A DNA stretch of 64,000 bases, from contig CANNGJ010000003.1 in NCBI GenBank assembly GCA_947504185.1, positions 62,001 through 126,000 on the forward strand. Direction: 5' to 3'. Positions within the stretch are counted from its first letter, which is position 1. Each line of letters starts with the position of its first letter. The notes beneath the pieces were generated by a model that saw only the letters and a program-made list of their open reading frames with translations, was not told where the DNA came from and made no database searches. The DNA comes from an uncultured Tenacibaculum sp. Lineage in GTDB: Bacteria; Bacteroidota; Bacteroidia; Flavobacteriales; Flavobacteriaceae. A program made the translations under genes and the position numbers. Positions 25,576 to 34,363 of this stretch are shown in pieces.

Positions 25576-26174
25576 TGCGCTGGCATAAGTTCATATCTAC
25601 TATTTTACATCCAATTGTTATGCCTACAATTGGTATTTTAATCTATTTTATTTTTACACCAATTTATTTAGATCGCAAACAACAACTTAGTTTATTAGCT
25701 GTTGTTTTTATTGCTACTTATATCATTCCTTTATTACTTTTAATCTTATTAAAATCTATTGGTTATATAAAATCTTTTCAAGTACATACAATTAATGAGC
25801 GTAGAATACCCATATTTTTCATGATGACGTTGCTCTTTATACTAGGAAAGTTTTTCGCAGAAATAAGTACTATTAGAGAATTAAGCTATTTGTTTTTTGG
25901 TGTCGTATTCGGACTTGGAATTATATATCTATTATTTTTAGCAGAGATTAAAGCAAGCTTACATTTATTATCAATTGGTGCAGCTATAGGTTTTTTCTTA
26001 TTGTTTCAACAACTTCAAAATATCAATACTTTACCTATAGTTATCGTTTTAATATTCCTTTCAGGTTTACTAGCAGCATCAAGATTGTATTTAAAAGCTC
26101 ACACAGTAAAAGAAGTGTATATTGGTTTTTTTATTGGTATATGTAGCCCTTTTTTAGCTTATTATATTTTATAA
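25575..26174 (+). CDS. Divergent PAP2-like integral membrane protein
   Basis: A 199-aa protein with about six transmembrane segments. Two phosphatase-like signatures can be seen: K-A-S128-L-H130 in place of P-S-G-H, and S169-R170-x5-H176-x3-E180 in the place of S-R-x5-H-x3-D. The N-terminal K-x6-R-P motif is only loosely matched (N-E-R-R-I-P at 74-79). It may be a lipid phosphatase such as for undecaprenyl or phosphatidate species, or an inactive relative. Its start overlaps the rpoN stop by one base, so it is translationally coupled. It is convergent with porT. Confidence 0.65.
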   Translation: MRWHKFISTILHPIVMPTIGILIYFIFTPIYLDRKQQLSLLAVVFIATYIIPLLLLILLKSIGYIKSFQVHTINERRIPIFFMMTLLFILGKFFAEISTIRELSYLFFGVVFGLGIIYLLFLAEIKASLHLLSIGAAIGFFLLFQQLQNINTLPIVIVLIFLSGLLAASRLYLKAHTVKEVYIGFFIGICSPFLAYYIL

Positions 26175-26840
26175 CAAATAAAAGCTTAATCCGAAACGTA
26201 ATATCTTAGTATCGATAGGGTTTCCATTTATCAATGCATTCTTAAAAAGCGGAGTTAATCCATAGTACACGTGAAAATTGAAAGTTCCGTATCCTGCTGA
26301 CATAATCAATCCTGTTTGCCATTTATTATATTCTGTAATATCACTTATACTTACAGACACATTATTGTCTATATATGAAAACGTATTACTTAAATTATAA
26401 CTCAGCTTAACTCCAGTGTAAAATCGCCAAAAAGAGTAACTATTAACAGTTGATGATCGCCATCTAAACTGAATAGGCATTTCTAGATTACTTAGTTTTA
26501 TTTTGTTTGATGCTATATCATTACCTGATTCAAAACTATTTGAAGCACTCTCTACAACCTTTAAATTATGATTAAAAGAATCAAAACCATAACCTAGACC
26601 TATTCCAATAGCTATTTTACCGCTTTTTTTAAGTGGAATATCTTTAATATATCCTCCAGAGACTCCAAATGAAAAACCGCTTCTAGTAATTGTACTTGGC
26701 TGATTATCTAAAACATTATAGGTTACATTAATGTATAGCTGATCTTCCCAATACTTATCTCCTATTTTCAAAGAGTCTTTCTGCGCTTGTAAATTAAGCA
26801 CACAGAAAAAAATAAAAAAAGCTTGAAAATATTTCATCAT
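26169..26840 (-). CDS. porT: PorT-like outer membrane protein (type IX secretion)
   Basis: A 223-aa beta-barrel protein with a signal peptide (about 1-20, cut after L-Q-A-Q). The segment D-K-Y-W-E-D-Q-L-Y-I-N-V-T-Y and the Gly/aromatic-alternating strands ending in F-Y-L-L resemble PorT, an outer membrane component required for the Bacteroidota type IX secretion system. The rpoN neighbourhood also agrees with what I recall for flavobacterial PorT. It is transcribed alone, downstream of the exbD terminator. Confidence 0.8.
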   Translation of the reverse strand: MMKYFQAFFIFFCVLNLQAQKDSLKIGDKYWEDQLYINVTYNVLDNQPSTITRSGFSFGVSGGYIKDIPLKKSGKIAIGIGLGYGFDSFNHNLKVVESASNSFESGNDIASNKIKLSNLEMPIQFRWRSSTVNSYSFWRFYTGVKLSYNLSNTFSYIDNNVSVSISDITEYNKWQTGLIMSAGYGTFNFHVYYGLTPLFKNALINGNPIDTKILRFGLSFYLL

Positions 26841-26874
26841 AATTATCTAATGATAAATATAGTTTATTTTGTAT

Positions 26875-26905
26875 AAAAAAAGAGCAATCATAATGATTGC
26901 TCTTT
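26875..26905 (-). terminator. Terminator of the exbB-exbD operon
   Basis: Inverted repeat AGAGCAATCAT (26881-26891) / ATGATTGCTCT (26893-26903), with a T-run on the minus strand formed by A residues 26875-26880. T residues at 26902-26906 on the plus side make it symmetric. Confidence 0.85.
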
Positions 26906-26925
26906 TTAATAATATTTAAAAGTAA

Positions 26926-27396
26926 TTACTTTTTAATTTCACTTGCTTTATGCGTAGATAAACTTAATTTAAGAGCGTTTACATCTCTTAATTTCTCACG
27001 AATATCAGCTAATGTACCAACACTCGACTCTTTATCTGCCTTAATAGAAGTTGTCATAAATGGAATATCACTTTCAGCTTGATTCTCTCTTTCTAAGAAA
27101 ATAAAAGAAGGAACATCTTCTGGTGTCGCAATTTTATCATTTAATTGAATTCTATTATAAGTAGTACCGTATTTAGCATCTTTAGCTTTACCTACATAGA
27201 TTGTGCTAACTAAACTTTTACGTTCTAATTTCTTAACTTCAGAAGCACTTGGTAATCGAGGAGACTCAACTTGCAAGTCAGTTTCTCTCATTACTGTTGT
27301 CACCATGAAGAAGAATAATAACATAAAAACAATATCAGGTAGTGAAGATGTGTTCACTGCTGGCATCCCTCTTTTCTTCTTTTTAAATTTAGACAT
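26926..27396 (-). CDS. exbD: ExbD/TolR-family proton-channel partner (second copy)
   Basis: A 156-aa inner membrane protein with one transmembrane segment (about 20-40), preceded by a Lys/Arg-rich N-terminus and containing the catalytic Asp in S-L-P-D-I-V-F-M-L-L-F-F-F. The periplasmic part (about 45-156) would contact TonB or peptidoglycan. It is the last gene of a four-gene operon starting with the ExbB homologue, 18 bp after the first exbD. Two ExbD copies per ExbB are frequent in Bacteroidota. Confidence 0.92.
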   Translation of the reverse strand: MSKFKKKKRGMPAVNTSSLPDIVFMLLFFFMVTTVMRETDLQVESPRLPSASEVKKLERKSLVSTIYVGKAKDAKYGTTYNRIQLNDKIATPEDVPSFIFLERENQAESDIPFMTTSIKADKESSVGTLADIREKLRDVNALKLSLSTHKASEIKK

Positions 27397-27414
27397 ACTT
27401 AAATTGTTTTAATA

Positions 27415-28041
27415 CTATTGAACATCAGTTGGTTCAGAATCAGATATAATTTGAGGATAACTCGACTTTATATCTAGAACTTTCTTCCTTAATGTTGCGT
27501 TTTTTCTTCCACTATCTTTAAAAGCCTGTTCTAATTCAGTAAAACTAGTACCATATTTTTCTTGGCTTAGTCTATTACGTAATTCAGTATAAGCTCTTAA
27601 CAACTCGTTTTGAACAGACACATATACTCCAAACTCAGTAGCTCTATCACTTTCTACAGCAATAATTGCTTTATTTGGATGATCTGACGAAGCTGGATCT
27701 TTATCTCCTTTACAATAATCACAAGCTGCTCCTGCTTCTTTTTCCGGCATTGGATTACCAATACCACCACCGTTATCTATAAATTTAATAGCTGCATCCT
27801 TCAAATCTTTTAACTCCATAAACTCATCTTCTACTAAGAGTTCGTTATTTCTGTTAATACTAATTTGAAAAATATTCTTTTCTTTTACAATTGGCGGTAC
27901 TTCATTTGTTCTTTCAGCTAACTTTTTAGGGATACCTGAATCAACATCCATTGTAGTTGTTACTAGGAAAAAGATAAGTAGCAAGAATGCAATATCTGCC
28001 ATCGAACCTGCATTAATTTCTGGGTTTTCTCTTCTTGCCAT
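27415..28041 (-). CDS. exbD: ExbD/TolR-family proton-channel partner (first copy)
   Basis: A 208-aa ExbD homologue with the transmembrane Asp in S-M-A-D-I-A-F-L-L-L-I-F-F (residues 14-26). The periplasmic region is longer than in the second copy and contains a C-x2-C pair in A-C-D-Y-C-K-G-D (about 109-112) inside an insert, which may be a disulfide. It probably works with the ExbB homologue to power TonB-dependent uptake through receptors such as the one at 49-51 kb, though that pairing is inferred. Confidence 0.92.
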   Translation of the reverse strand: MARRENPEINAGSMADIAFLLLIFFLVTTTMDVDSGIPKKLAERTNEVPPIVKEKNIFQISINRNNELLVEDEFMELKDLKDAAIKFIDNGGGIGNPMPEKEAGAACDYCKGDKDPASSDHPNKAIIAVESDRATEFGVYVSVQNELLRAYTELRNRLSQEKYGTSFTELEQAFKDSGRKNATLRKKVLDIKSSYPQIISDSEPTDVQ

Positions 28042-28047
28042 AATGTT

Positions 28048-28488
28048 TTATGATTTAACTAATCCTTTTAATAAATCCCATACAAAAAATAGTCCTGCAA
28101 CAAGCATTAAAAGACCACTAAATATAATACCTGTACTAGTTAATTTAGATACTGAACTTCCTGACGCTGCAATGATTTCATTTTTTGCATCAATAACTTG
28201 ATCACTATTAGCTAATAAATAAGAAACCAAAAGTACAACACCTAAAATCACTAATCCCATTATTGCTTTCTTTAATGCTGCTGGATTTTTCAACAGCGAA
28301 AACAAAGATCCTAATACAGCCACTATAGCTGTTATCCCTAATAAAACCAAAGAATAACTCACTAATGGTGAAGCTGCTGCAGAAGCTGCTGCTCTATCAT
28401 CAGCATCAACTGTCATAGCCATTAACGCTAATACTAAACCAATAATGGCAAGTACAGCTACTATTACTGTTATAAACTTCTTATTCAT
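28048..28488 (-). CDS. Four-helix membrane protein in the exbB-exbD operon
   Basis: A 146-aa protein with four predicted membrane spans (about 5-25, 43-66, 74-92 and 117-138) separated by short polar loops rich in Ala, Ser and Asp. I do not recognise the family. It lies 3 bp after exbB and 6 bp before the first exbD, so it is clearly part of the same operon. A structural or regulatory role in the proton-channel complex is a reasonable guess but not shown. Confidence 0.8.
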   Translation of the reverse strand: MNKKFITVIVAVLAIIGLVLALMAMTVDADDRAAASAAASPLVSYSLVLLGITAIVAVLGSLFSLLKNPAALKKAIMGLVILGVVLLVSYLLANSDQVIDAKNEIIAASGSSVSKLTSTGIIFSGLLMLVAGLFFVWDLLKGLVKS

Positions 28489-28491
28489 TTT

Positions 28492-29217
28492 TTATTTTTT
28501 ATATTTTGATAATAAATCTATTAAAGAAATAGATGCGTCTTCCATATTATTTACAATACTATCCATTTTAGAAATAATATAATTGTAAAAAACCTGTAAA
28601 ATAATTGCTACTACAAGACCAAATACAGTTGTTAAAAGTGCCACTTTAATACCACCTGCTACTACCGCTGGAGAAATATCATTTGCTACAGCAATTGCAT
28701 CAAAAGCTCCAATCATACCAATTACAGTACCCATAAAACCTAACATCGGTGCTAAGGCAATAAATAAAGATAACCAAGAAACATTTTTCTCTAATAGTCC
28801 CATTTGAACTCCACCGTAACCTACTACAGCTTTTTCAGCAGCTTCTATACCTTCACTAGATCTTTCTAGTCCTTGGTAAAAAATAGATGCAACTGGTCCT
28901 TTTGTATTTCTACAAACTTCTTTAGCTGCTTCAACACCACCAGAACTTAAAGCATCATCAACACTTGCTACTAATTTCTTAGTATTGGTTGTTGCCATGT
29001 TCAAATAAATAATTCTTTCTATTGCAATAGCTAACCCTAAAATTAAAGCCACTAATACAATCCCCATAAAACCTGGTCCACCTTCAATAAAGTAACGTTT
29101 TAAAATTTGGTGAAAAGTTTCTGAATTTTCTGCTGATGCTTCTTGTGCGTAAGTTGATTGAATTGCTCCAAAAAACATGAATCCTGCAATAGTTAGGATA
29201 TTTACTACTTTTTTCAT
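28492..29217 (-). CDS. exbB: MotA/TolQ/ExbB-family proton channel
   Basis: A 241-aa inner membrane protein. An N-terminal hydrophobic stretch ending in T-Y-A-Q looks like a signal peptide (residues 1-25), a feature seen in Bacteroidota ExbB-like proteins. Later helices include G-I-V-L-V-A-L-I-L-G-L-A and the signature segments L-A-P-M-L-G-F-M-G-T-V-I-G-M-I and A-L-L-T-T-V-F-G-L-V-V-A-I. It leads the exbB-unknown-exbD-exbD operon and should form the pentameric proton channel. Confidence 0.94.
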   Translation of the reverse strand: MKKVVNILTIAGFMFFGAIQSTYAQEASAENSETFHQILKRYFIEGGPGFMGIVLVALILGLAIAIERIIYLNMATTNTKKLVASVDDALSSGGVEAAKEVCRNTKGPVASIFYQGLERSSEGIEAAEKAVVGYGGVQMGLLEKNVSWLSLFIALAPMLGFMGTVIGMIGAFDAIAVANDISPAVVAGGIKVALLTTVFGLVVAIILQVFYNYIISKMDSIVNNMEDASISLIDLLSKYKK

Positions 29218-29249
29218 TTTGTTATAATTAATTTAAATAGTTAATGGGT

Positions 29250-29257
29250 TAAAAATA
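29250..29257 (-). promoter_or_regulatory. -7 box TATTTTTA for the exbB operon
   Basis: A TAnnTTT-type box on the minus strand 32 bp upstream of the exbB start. The 253-bp gap to ansA holds little else beyond a weak CTACTT/AAGTAG stem at 29421-29436. Confidence 0.45.
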
Positions 29258-29470
29258 CAAATTTTACTATGAAATACTTATTTTTTTATTAAAAAGTAAT
29301 TCTTTACTTGCACTTATTACACTTTTTATTTTTTCAGAGTGCCAAGTAACAAAAAAATGTTGGTACATTAAAAAAAAACGATAGTATTTATACGTTCACA
29401 GCTTTTTTTTATTCTTTTCTCTACTTATTCAAGTAGTTATGTCGGGTAAATTTAACAATTAATTTACAAA

Positions 29471-30502
29471 CTAACCTATTTCTCCTCTTAAAGAAGTTTC
29501 AAAATAACGTTTAAAATCCTCTTTTGGAAGCTTTTCTCCAATTAAATACATCATTTTTGCAACCGCAGTTTCAGTTGTTATGTCTTTTCCTCCTACGACT
29601 CCAATACGTTTTAAGTCAGAACTTGTTTCATAATGACCTAAAATTACACTTCCTCCTGCACATTGAGTTACATTAACTATATATATGCCTCTATTAATAG
29701 CTTCTTCTAACAAATTAATAAACCATTTTTCATTCGGAGCATTTCCCGAACCGTAGGTTTCTAATACTACTCCTTTTATATTAGAAATATTTAGAAAGCT
29801 TCTCACCACAATTTCTGTTATTCCTGGAAATAACTTTAAAATAGCAACATTATTATCTAGCTTCTTCCTAAAAACCAACTTATTTTCATTTTGTGTTGGC
29901 TTCAACAATAATGAATGACTAAAATTTAAATGCACTCCACTTTCTGCTAAAGGCGGATAATTCATCGATGCGAATGCCTCAAATTGATCGGCATTTATTT
30001 TAGTAGTTCTATTAGCCCTATAAAGTTTATATTCGAAATACAACCCTACTTCTTGGATAATAGGCTTTCCGTTTTTATTAGCTGAAGCTACTTGAATTGA
30101 TGTAATTAAATTTTCTTTAGCATCAGTTCTTAAATCTCCAATTGGTAATTGCGATCCAGTAAAAATTATAGGTTTTTGTAAATTTTCAAACATAAAACTA
30201 ATCGCCGAAGAAGTATACGACATGGTATCAGAACCTGTTAAAACTACAAAACCGTCATACGATTCGTAACTATCAGAAATAATTTCCGCAATTTTCACAT
30301 AATAATTCACATTCATATTAGATGAATCTATAGGCTCATTAAAAGAAATTGTAGAAATGTTACAATTTAATTGTTGTAATTCAGGAATCTTACTTGAAAT
30401 CTGACTAAAGTCAAATGCTTTTAAAGCTCCGGTTTTGTAATCCTTCACCATACCAATAGTACCGCCTGTGTAAACAATTAAAATGTTAGGTGTATTTGTC
30501 AT
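29471..30502 (-). CDS. ansA: Type I (cytoplasmic) L-asparaginase
   Basis: A 343-aa asparaginase that deaminates L-asparagine to aspartate. The first catalytic Thr region is Y-T-G-G-T-I-G-M-V (residues 11-19) and the second triad is in V-L-T-G-S-D-T-M-S-Y-T. There is no signal peptide, so it belongs to the cytoplasmic type I group. Later K-L-F-P-G and Y-G-S-G-N-A-P fit the family. It stands between the exbB operon and a divergent zinc peptidase. Confidence 0.94.
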   Translation of the reverse strand: MTNTPNILIVYTGGTIGMVKDYKTGALKAFDFSQISSKIPELQQLNCNISTISFNEPIDSSNMNVNYYVKIAEIISDSYESYDGFVVLTGSDTMSYTSSAISFMFENLQKPIIFTGSQLPIGDLRTDAKENLITSIQVASANKNGKPIIQEVGLYFEYKLYRANRTTKINADQFEAFASMNYPPLAESGVHLNFSHSLLLKPTQNENKLVFRKKLDNNVAILKLFPGITEIVVRSFLNISNIKGVVLETYGSGNAPNEKWFINLLEEAINRGIYIVNVTQCAGGSVILGHYETSSDLKRIGVVGGKDITTETAVAKMMYLIGEKLPKEDFKRYFETSLRGEIG

Positions 30503-30595
30503 TTTGACATTTTTTTATACCGATTATTATTTGGAATAATTTATGTTGTAAATTTATCAAACAAAATTGATACAAGAATTAAAAAAACATAAATT

Positions 30596-31294
30596 ATGGC
30601 AATAGGAATGGAATACTATATTATTATTGGAGTTATCTCTTTAATGAGTTGGTTGGTAAGCAATACTTTAAAAAGGAAATTTAAAAAGTATTCGAAAGTT
30701 CATTTACGTAACGGCATGAGTGGGGCAGAAATTGCTGAAAAAATGTTAGCTGATAACGGAATTTATGATGTTAAAGTAATTTCAACTCCTGGTATGCTTA
30801 CAGATCATTATAATCCTAAAAATAAAACCGTTAATCTTAGTGAGGGAGTTTACAACCAACGTAATGCTGCTTCAGCAGCGGTTGCTGCTCATGAAGTTGG
30901 ACATGCTGTACAACACGCAAAAGCTTATAAATGGCTAGAAATGAGATCTAATCTAGTACCAATGGTTAATGTTTCCTCTAAATTTTCTCAATACTTAATT
31001 ATGGGAGGTTTAGTTCTTGGAGCTGCTTCTAGTATGGGGTATTGGGTTTTAGCTGCTGGTGTTGTTCTAATGGGAATAGCAACATTGTTTAGCTTTATAA
31101 CACTTCCTGTAGAATACGACGCAAGTAATAGAGCACTAGCTTGGTTAGAAAGTAAACATATTGTTACTAGAGAAGAATTAGCAGAATCTAAAGATGCTTT
31201 AAAGTGGGCTGCAAGAACTTATTTAGTTGCCGCTCTAGGATCTTTAGCTATGTTAGCTTATTGGGTTATGAGACTTATGGCTAGTAGAGATTAA
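30596..31294 (+). CDS. YugP-like membrane zinc metallopeptidase
   Basis: A 232-aa membrane protein. A leading transmembrane helix (about 5-22) is followed by a soluble part with the zinc motif H-E-V-G-H-A-V-Q-H (about residues 100-108), then three more hydrophobic segments. The D-H-Y-N-P and V-Y-D-A-S-N-R-A-L-type sequences match the YugP/DUF2324 metallopeptidase family. The substrate is unknown. A REP-like hairpin and the lepA terminator follow. Confidence 0.9.
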   Translation: MAIGMEYYIIIGVISLMSWLVSNTLKRKFKKYSKVHLRNGMSGAEIAEKMLADNGIYDVKVISTPGMLTDHYNPKNKTVNLSEGVYNQRNAASAAVAAHEVGHAVQHAKAYKWLEMRSNLVPMVNVSSKFSQYLIMGGLVLGAASSMGYWVLAAGVVLMGIATLFSFITLPVEYDASNRALAWLESKHIVTREELAESKDALKWAARTYLVAALGSLAMLAYWVMRLMASRD

Positions 31295-31311
31295 TAATTA
31301 TAGTTTTCTTG

Positions 31312-31374
31312 TCATTCCTACGAAATCACGAATCTAAATTTACCTTCTATGGATTCCCGATTTCTCGGAAATGA
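31312..31374. repeat. REP-like imperfect palindrome
   Basis: A 63-bp inverted repeat has arm blocks TCATTCC / GGAAATGA, GAAATC / GATTTC and GAATC / GATTC in mirrored order. It is intergenic between the zinc peptidase and the lepA terminator. The layout resembles dispersed REP/MITE-type elements that begin GTCATTCCT in many genomes. Only one copy is seen here. Confidence 0.55.
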
Positions 31375-31390
31375 TAGAAAATCAGATAAA

Positions 31391-31437
31391 AAAAGGAGCC
31401 AAGAACAAAGACTATATTGTCTAGTTTCTTGGCTCTA
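31391..31437 (-). terminator. lepA terminator
   Basis: GAGCCAAGAA (31396-31405) pairs with TTCTTGGCTC (31426-31435), with an inner AGAC/GTCT stem. A run of A at 31388-31394 gives the minus-strand U-tract. Confidence 0.85.
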
Positions 31438-31460
31438 AATATTTTGTTCCTAAAAGAATA

Positions 31461-33257
31461 TTAATCATTCAACTTCAATACCGCCATAAATGCTTCTTGT
31501 GGTATCTCTACATTACCAACTTGACGCATTCTTTTCTTACCTTTTTTCTGTTTTTCTAATAATTTACGCTTACGAGAAATATCACCTCCATAACATTTTG
31601 CTGTTACATCTTTACGTAAAGCTTTGGTAGTTTCTCTTGCAATAATCTTAGCTCCAATAGCTGCTTGAATTGGAATATCAAATTGTTGTCTTGGAATTAA
31701 AGTTTTTAACTTTTCAACTATTTTCTTACCTATTGTATATGCATTATCTGCATGTAATAATGCAGAAAGTGCATCTACAGAATCACCATTTAATAAAATA
31801 TCAACTCTAACTAATTTAGACTCTTTCATTCCTATAGGTGCATAATCAAACGACGCATATCCTTTAGAAACTGTTTTTAAACGATCATAAAAATCGAAAA
31901 CAATTTCTGCTAAAGGCATTTCAAAAATTAATTCAACACGCTGCGTAGTTAAGTATGTTTGATTAACAATTTGCCCACGCTTTTCTATACATAAACTCAT
32001 TACTTGACCTACAAAATCAGATTTTGTAACAATAGACGCTTTTATAAAAGGCTCTTCTACTCTATTTAATTTAGAAGGCTCTGGTAAATCTGATGGATTA
32101 TTTACAATCAAAACCTCATCTGGCTCTTTGTTTGTAAATGCGTGATAACTAACGTTCGGAACTGTTGTAATCACCGTCATATTAAATTCACGTTCTAAAC
32201 GTTCTTGGATAATTTCCATGTGTAACATCCCTAAGAATCCACAACGAAAACCAAAACCTAAAGCTGCTGAACTTTCTGGTGCAAACACAAGTGAAGCATC
32301 ATTTAACTGCAATTTTTCCATTGAATTACGAAGCTCTTCGTAATCTTCAGTATCCACAGGGTAAATCCCTGCAAAAACCATTGGTTTTACATCTTCAAAA
32401 CCATCAATAATGTCTGTAGTTGGGTTCTCAAAATCAGTAATAGTATCACCTACTTTTACTTCTTTTGCTACTTTAATACCTGTAATTAAATACCCAACAT
32501 CACCGGTTTTAACTTCTTTTTTTACAACTTGCTCTAATTTTAAAGTACCTACCTCATCAGCTCCATACTCCTTACCTGTAGCCATAAATTTAATTCGCTG
32601 GTTCTTTTTTATTGAACCATCAATAACTCTAAAATAGGTTTCAATTCCTCTATAAGAGTTATACACTGAATCAAAAATTAAGGCTTTTAATGGTGCATCC
32701 GGATTTCCTTTTGGTGCAGGAACTTTATCTATAATTGCTTGTAAAATATTATCAACTCCAAAACCTGTTTTACCACTTGCATGAATTACATCTTCTGGGT
32801 CACACCCTAACAAATCAACAATATCATCTGTTACCTCTTCAGGATTTGCCGATGGTAAATCAACTTTATTTAAAACAGGAATAATTTCTAAATCATTCTC
32901 TAACGCTAAATATAAATTAGAAATCGTTTGCGCTTGTATACTTTGTGCTGCATCAACAATTAGCAAAGCACCTTCACAAGCTGCAATAGAACGAGAAACT
33001 TCGTAAGAAAAATCTACGTGACCTGGAGTATCAATTAAATTAAGAATATACTGCTCTCCGTTTAATTCATAATCCATTTGTATAGCATGCGATTTAATGG
33101 TAATACCACGTTCACGCTCTAAATCCATATTATCTAAAAGCTGATTTTGCTTTTCACGTTCGGTAACCGATCCTGTATAATCTAATAATCTGTCAGCAAG
33201 TGTACTTTTACCGTGATCAATATGTGCAATAATGCAAAAATTTCTAATATTCTTCAT
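31461..33257 (-). CDS. lepA: Elongation factor 4 (LepA)
   Basis: A 598-aa translational GTPase. G-motifs read [10 protein letters not shown] (G1), D-T-P-G-H-V-D (G3) and N-K-V-D (G4). The C-terminal LepA-specific domain contains [16 protein letters not shown]. Length and order of domains are standard. A -7 box lies on the minus strand 30 bp upstream. Confidence 0.98.
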   Translation of the reverse strand: MKNIRNFCIIAHIDHGKSTLADRLLDYTGSVTEREKQNQLLDNMDLERERGITIKSHAIQMDYELNGEQYILNLIDTPGHVDFSYEVSRSIAACEGALLIVDAAQSIQAQTISNLYLALENDLEIIPVLNKVDLPSANPEEVTDDIVDLLGCDPEDVIHASGKTGFGVDNILQAIIDKVPAPKGNPDAPLKALIFDSVYNSYRGIETYFRVIDGSIKKNQRIKFMATGKEYGADEVGTLKLEQVVKKEVKTGDVGYLITGIKVAKEVKVGDTITDFENPTTDIIDGFEDVKPMVFAGIYPVDTEDYEELRNSMEKLQLNDASLVFAPESSAALGFGFRCGFLGMLHMEIIQERLEREFNMTVITTVPNVSYHAFTNKEPDEVLIVNNPSDLPEPSKLNRVEEPFIKASIVTKSDFVGQVMSLCIEKRGQIVNQTYLTTQRVELIFEMPLAEIVFDFYDRLKTVSKGYASFDYAPIGMKESKLVRVDILLNGDSVDALSALLHADNAYTIGKKIVEKLKTLIPRQQFDIPIQAAIGAKIIARETTKALRKDVTAKCYGGDISRKRKLLEKQKKGKKRMRQVGNVEIPQEAFMAVLKLND

Positions 33258-33286
33258 TCGTCGTATTTCTAACCTCTTATGACCGA

Positions 33287-33294
33287 CAAAGATA
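33287..33294 (-). promoter_or_regulatory. -7 box TATCTTTG for lepA
   Basis: A perfect TAnnTTTG box on the minus strand, 29 bp upstream of the lepA start codon. Confidence 0.55.
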
Positions 33295-33347
33295 CTTTAT
33301 TGAAAAACGTTGTACAATTAAATATTTATTCAATAAAAAATAAAAAG

Positions 33348-33355
33348 TAACTTTG
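33348..33355 (+). promoter_or_regulatory. -7 box TAACTTTG, four bases before dusB
   Basis: A perfect TAnnTTTG box whose last base is only 4 bp from the dusB ATG (spacer CAGC), implying a leaderless or nearly leaderless mRNA. Confidence 0.6.
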
Positions 33356-33359
33356 CAGC

Positions 33360-34361
33360 ATGGTAAAAATTGGTAACATAGAACTTCCTGATTTTCCGCT
33401 TTTATTAGCGCCAATGGAAGATGTAAGTGATCCACCGTTTAGAGCTTTATGTAAAGAGAACGGTGCTGATGTAGTTTATACTGAATTTATTTCTTCGGAA
33501 GGCTTAATTCGTGATGCAGCAAAAAGCGTTATGAAGCTAGATATTTATGAGAAGGAACGTCCTGTTGGAATTCAGATTTTTGGTGCAAATTTAGATTCTA
33601 TGTTAAAAACCGTAGAAATTGTAGAAAAATCGAACCCTGATATTATTGACATCAACTTTGGATGTCCAGTTAAAAAAGTGGTTTCTAAAGGAGCTGGTGC
33701 TGGTATTTTAAAAGACATCGACTTAATGGTGAAACTTACCGAAGAAATGGTAAAACACACCAATTTACCTATTACTGTTAAAACTCGTTTAGGTTGGGAT
33801 CATGATTCTATTAGAATTGTAGAAGTTGCTGAACGTTTACAAGATGTTGGCTGTAAAGCTATTGCTATACACGGACGTACACGTGCGCAAATGTATAAAG
33901 GTGAGGCTGATTGGAAGCCTATCGCTGAAGTAAAAAACAACCAAAGAATGCACATTCCTGTTTTTGGAAATGGTGATGTTACTTCTCCTGAGAAAGCTAT
34001 GGAGATGCGCGATGTATACGGATTAGATGGCTGTATGATTGGGCGAGCTTCTATCGGTTACCCTTGGTTCTTTAACGAAATAAAACATTATTTTAAAACT
34101 GGAGAATATTTAGCGAAACCAACCATTGCTGAAAGAGTAGAAATGGCTCGTAGGCATTTACAAATGTCTATCGACTGGAAAGGGCCTGTTTTAGGAGTTT
34201 TTGAAACTAGAAGACATTATACTAATTACTTTAAAGGAATTCCACATTTTAAAGAATACCGCATGAAAATGGTAACTTCTGATGATGCAAAAGATGTTTT
34301 TGCTGCTTTTGATGAAGTTGAAAGAAAATTTGGTAATGCTACTATTCCTGAAATAGGCTAG
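33360..34361 (+). CDS. dusB: tRNA-dihydrouridine synthase
   Basis: A 333-aa flavoenzyme reducing uridine to dihydrouridine in tRNA D-loops. It has the TIM-barrel signature L-A-P-M-E-D-V-S-D-P-P-F-R, the catalytic Cys102 in N-F-G-C-P-V-K-K-V, then G-R-T-R-A-Q-M-Y-K-G-E-A-D-W and the FMN-binding G-N-G-D-V. C-terminal features (H-x-x-x-Y-F-K-G) fit DusB. It is convergent with the LolC-like gene. Confidence 0.95.
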   Translation: MVKIGNIELPDFPLLLAPMEDVSDPPFRALCKENGADVVYTEFISSEGLIRDAAKSVMKLDIYEKERPVGIQIFGANLDSMLKTVEIVEKSNPDIIDINFGCPVKKVVSKGAGAGILKDIDLMVKLTEEMVKHTNLPITVKTRLGWDHDSIRIVEVAERLQDVGCKAIAIHGRTRAQMYKGEADWKPIAEVKNNQRMHIPVFGNGDVTSPEKAMEMRDVYGLDGCMIGRASIGYPWFFNEIKHYFKTGEYLAKPTIAERVEMARRHLQMSIDWKGPVLGVFETRRHYTNYFKGIPHFKEYRMKMVTSDDAKDVFAAFDEVERKFGNATIPEIG

Positions 34362-34363
34362 TT

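Noticed and set aside
29421..29436. CTACTT/AAGTAG stem downstream of ansA as a terminator
   Set aside because: Six base pairs and no U-tract on the relevant strand.
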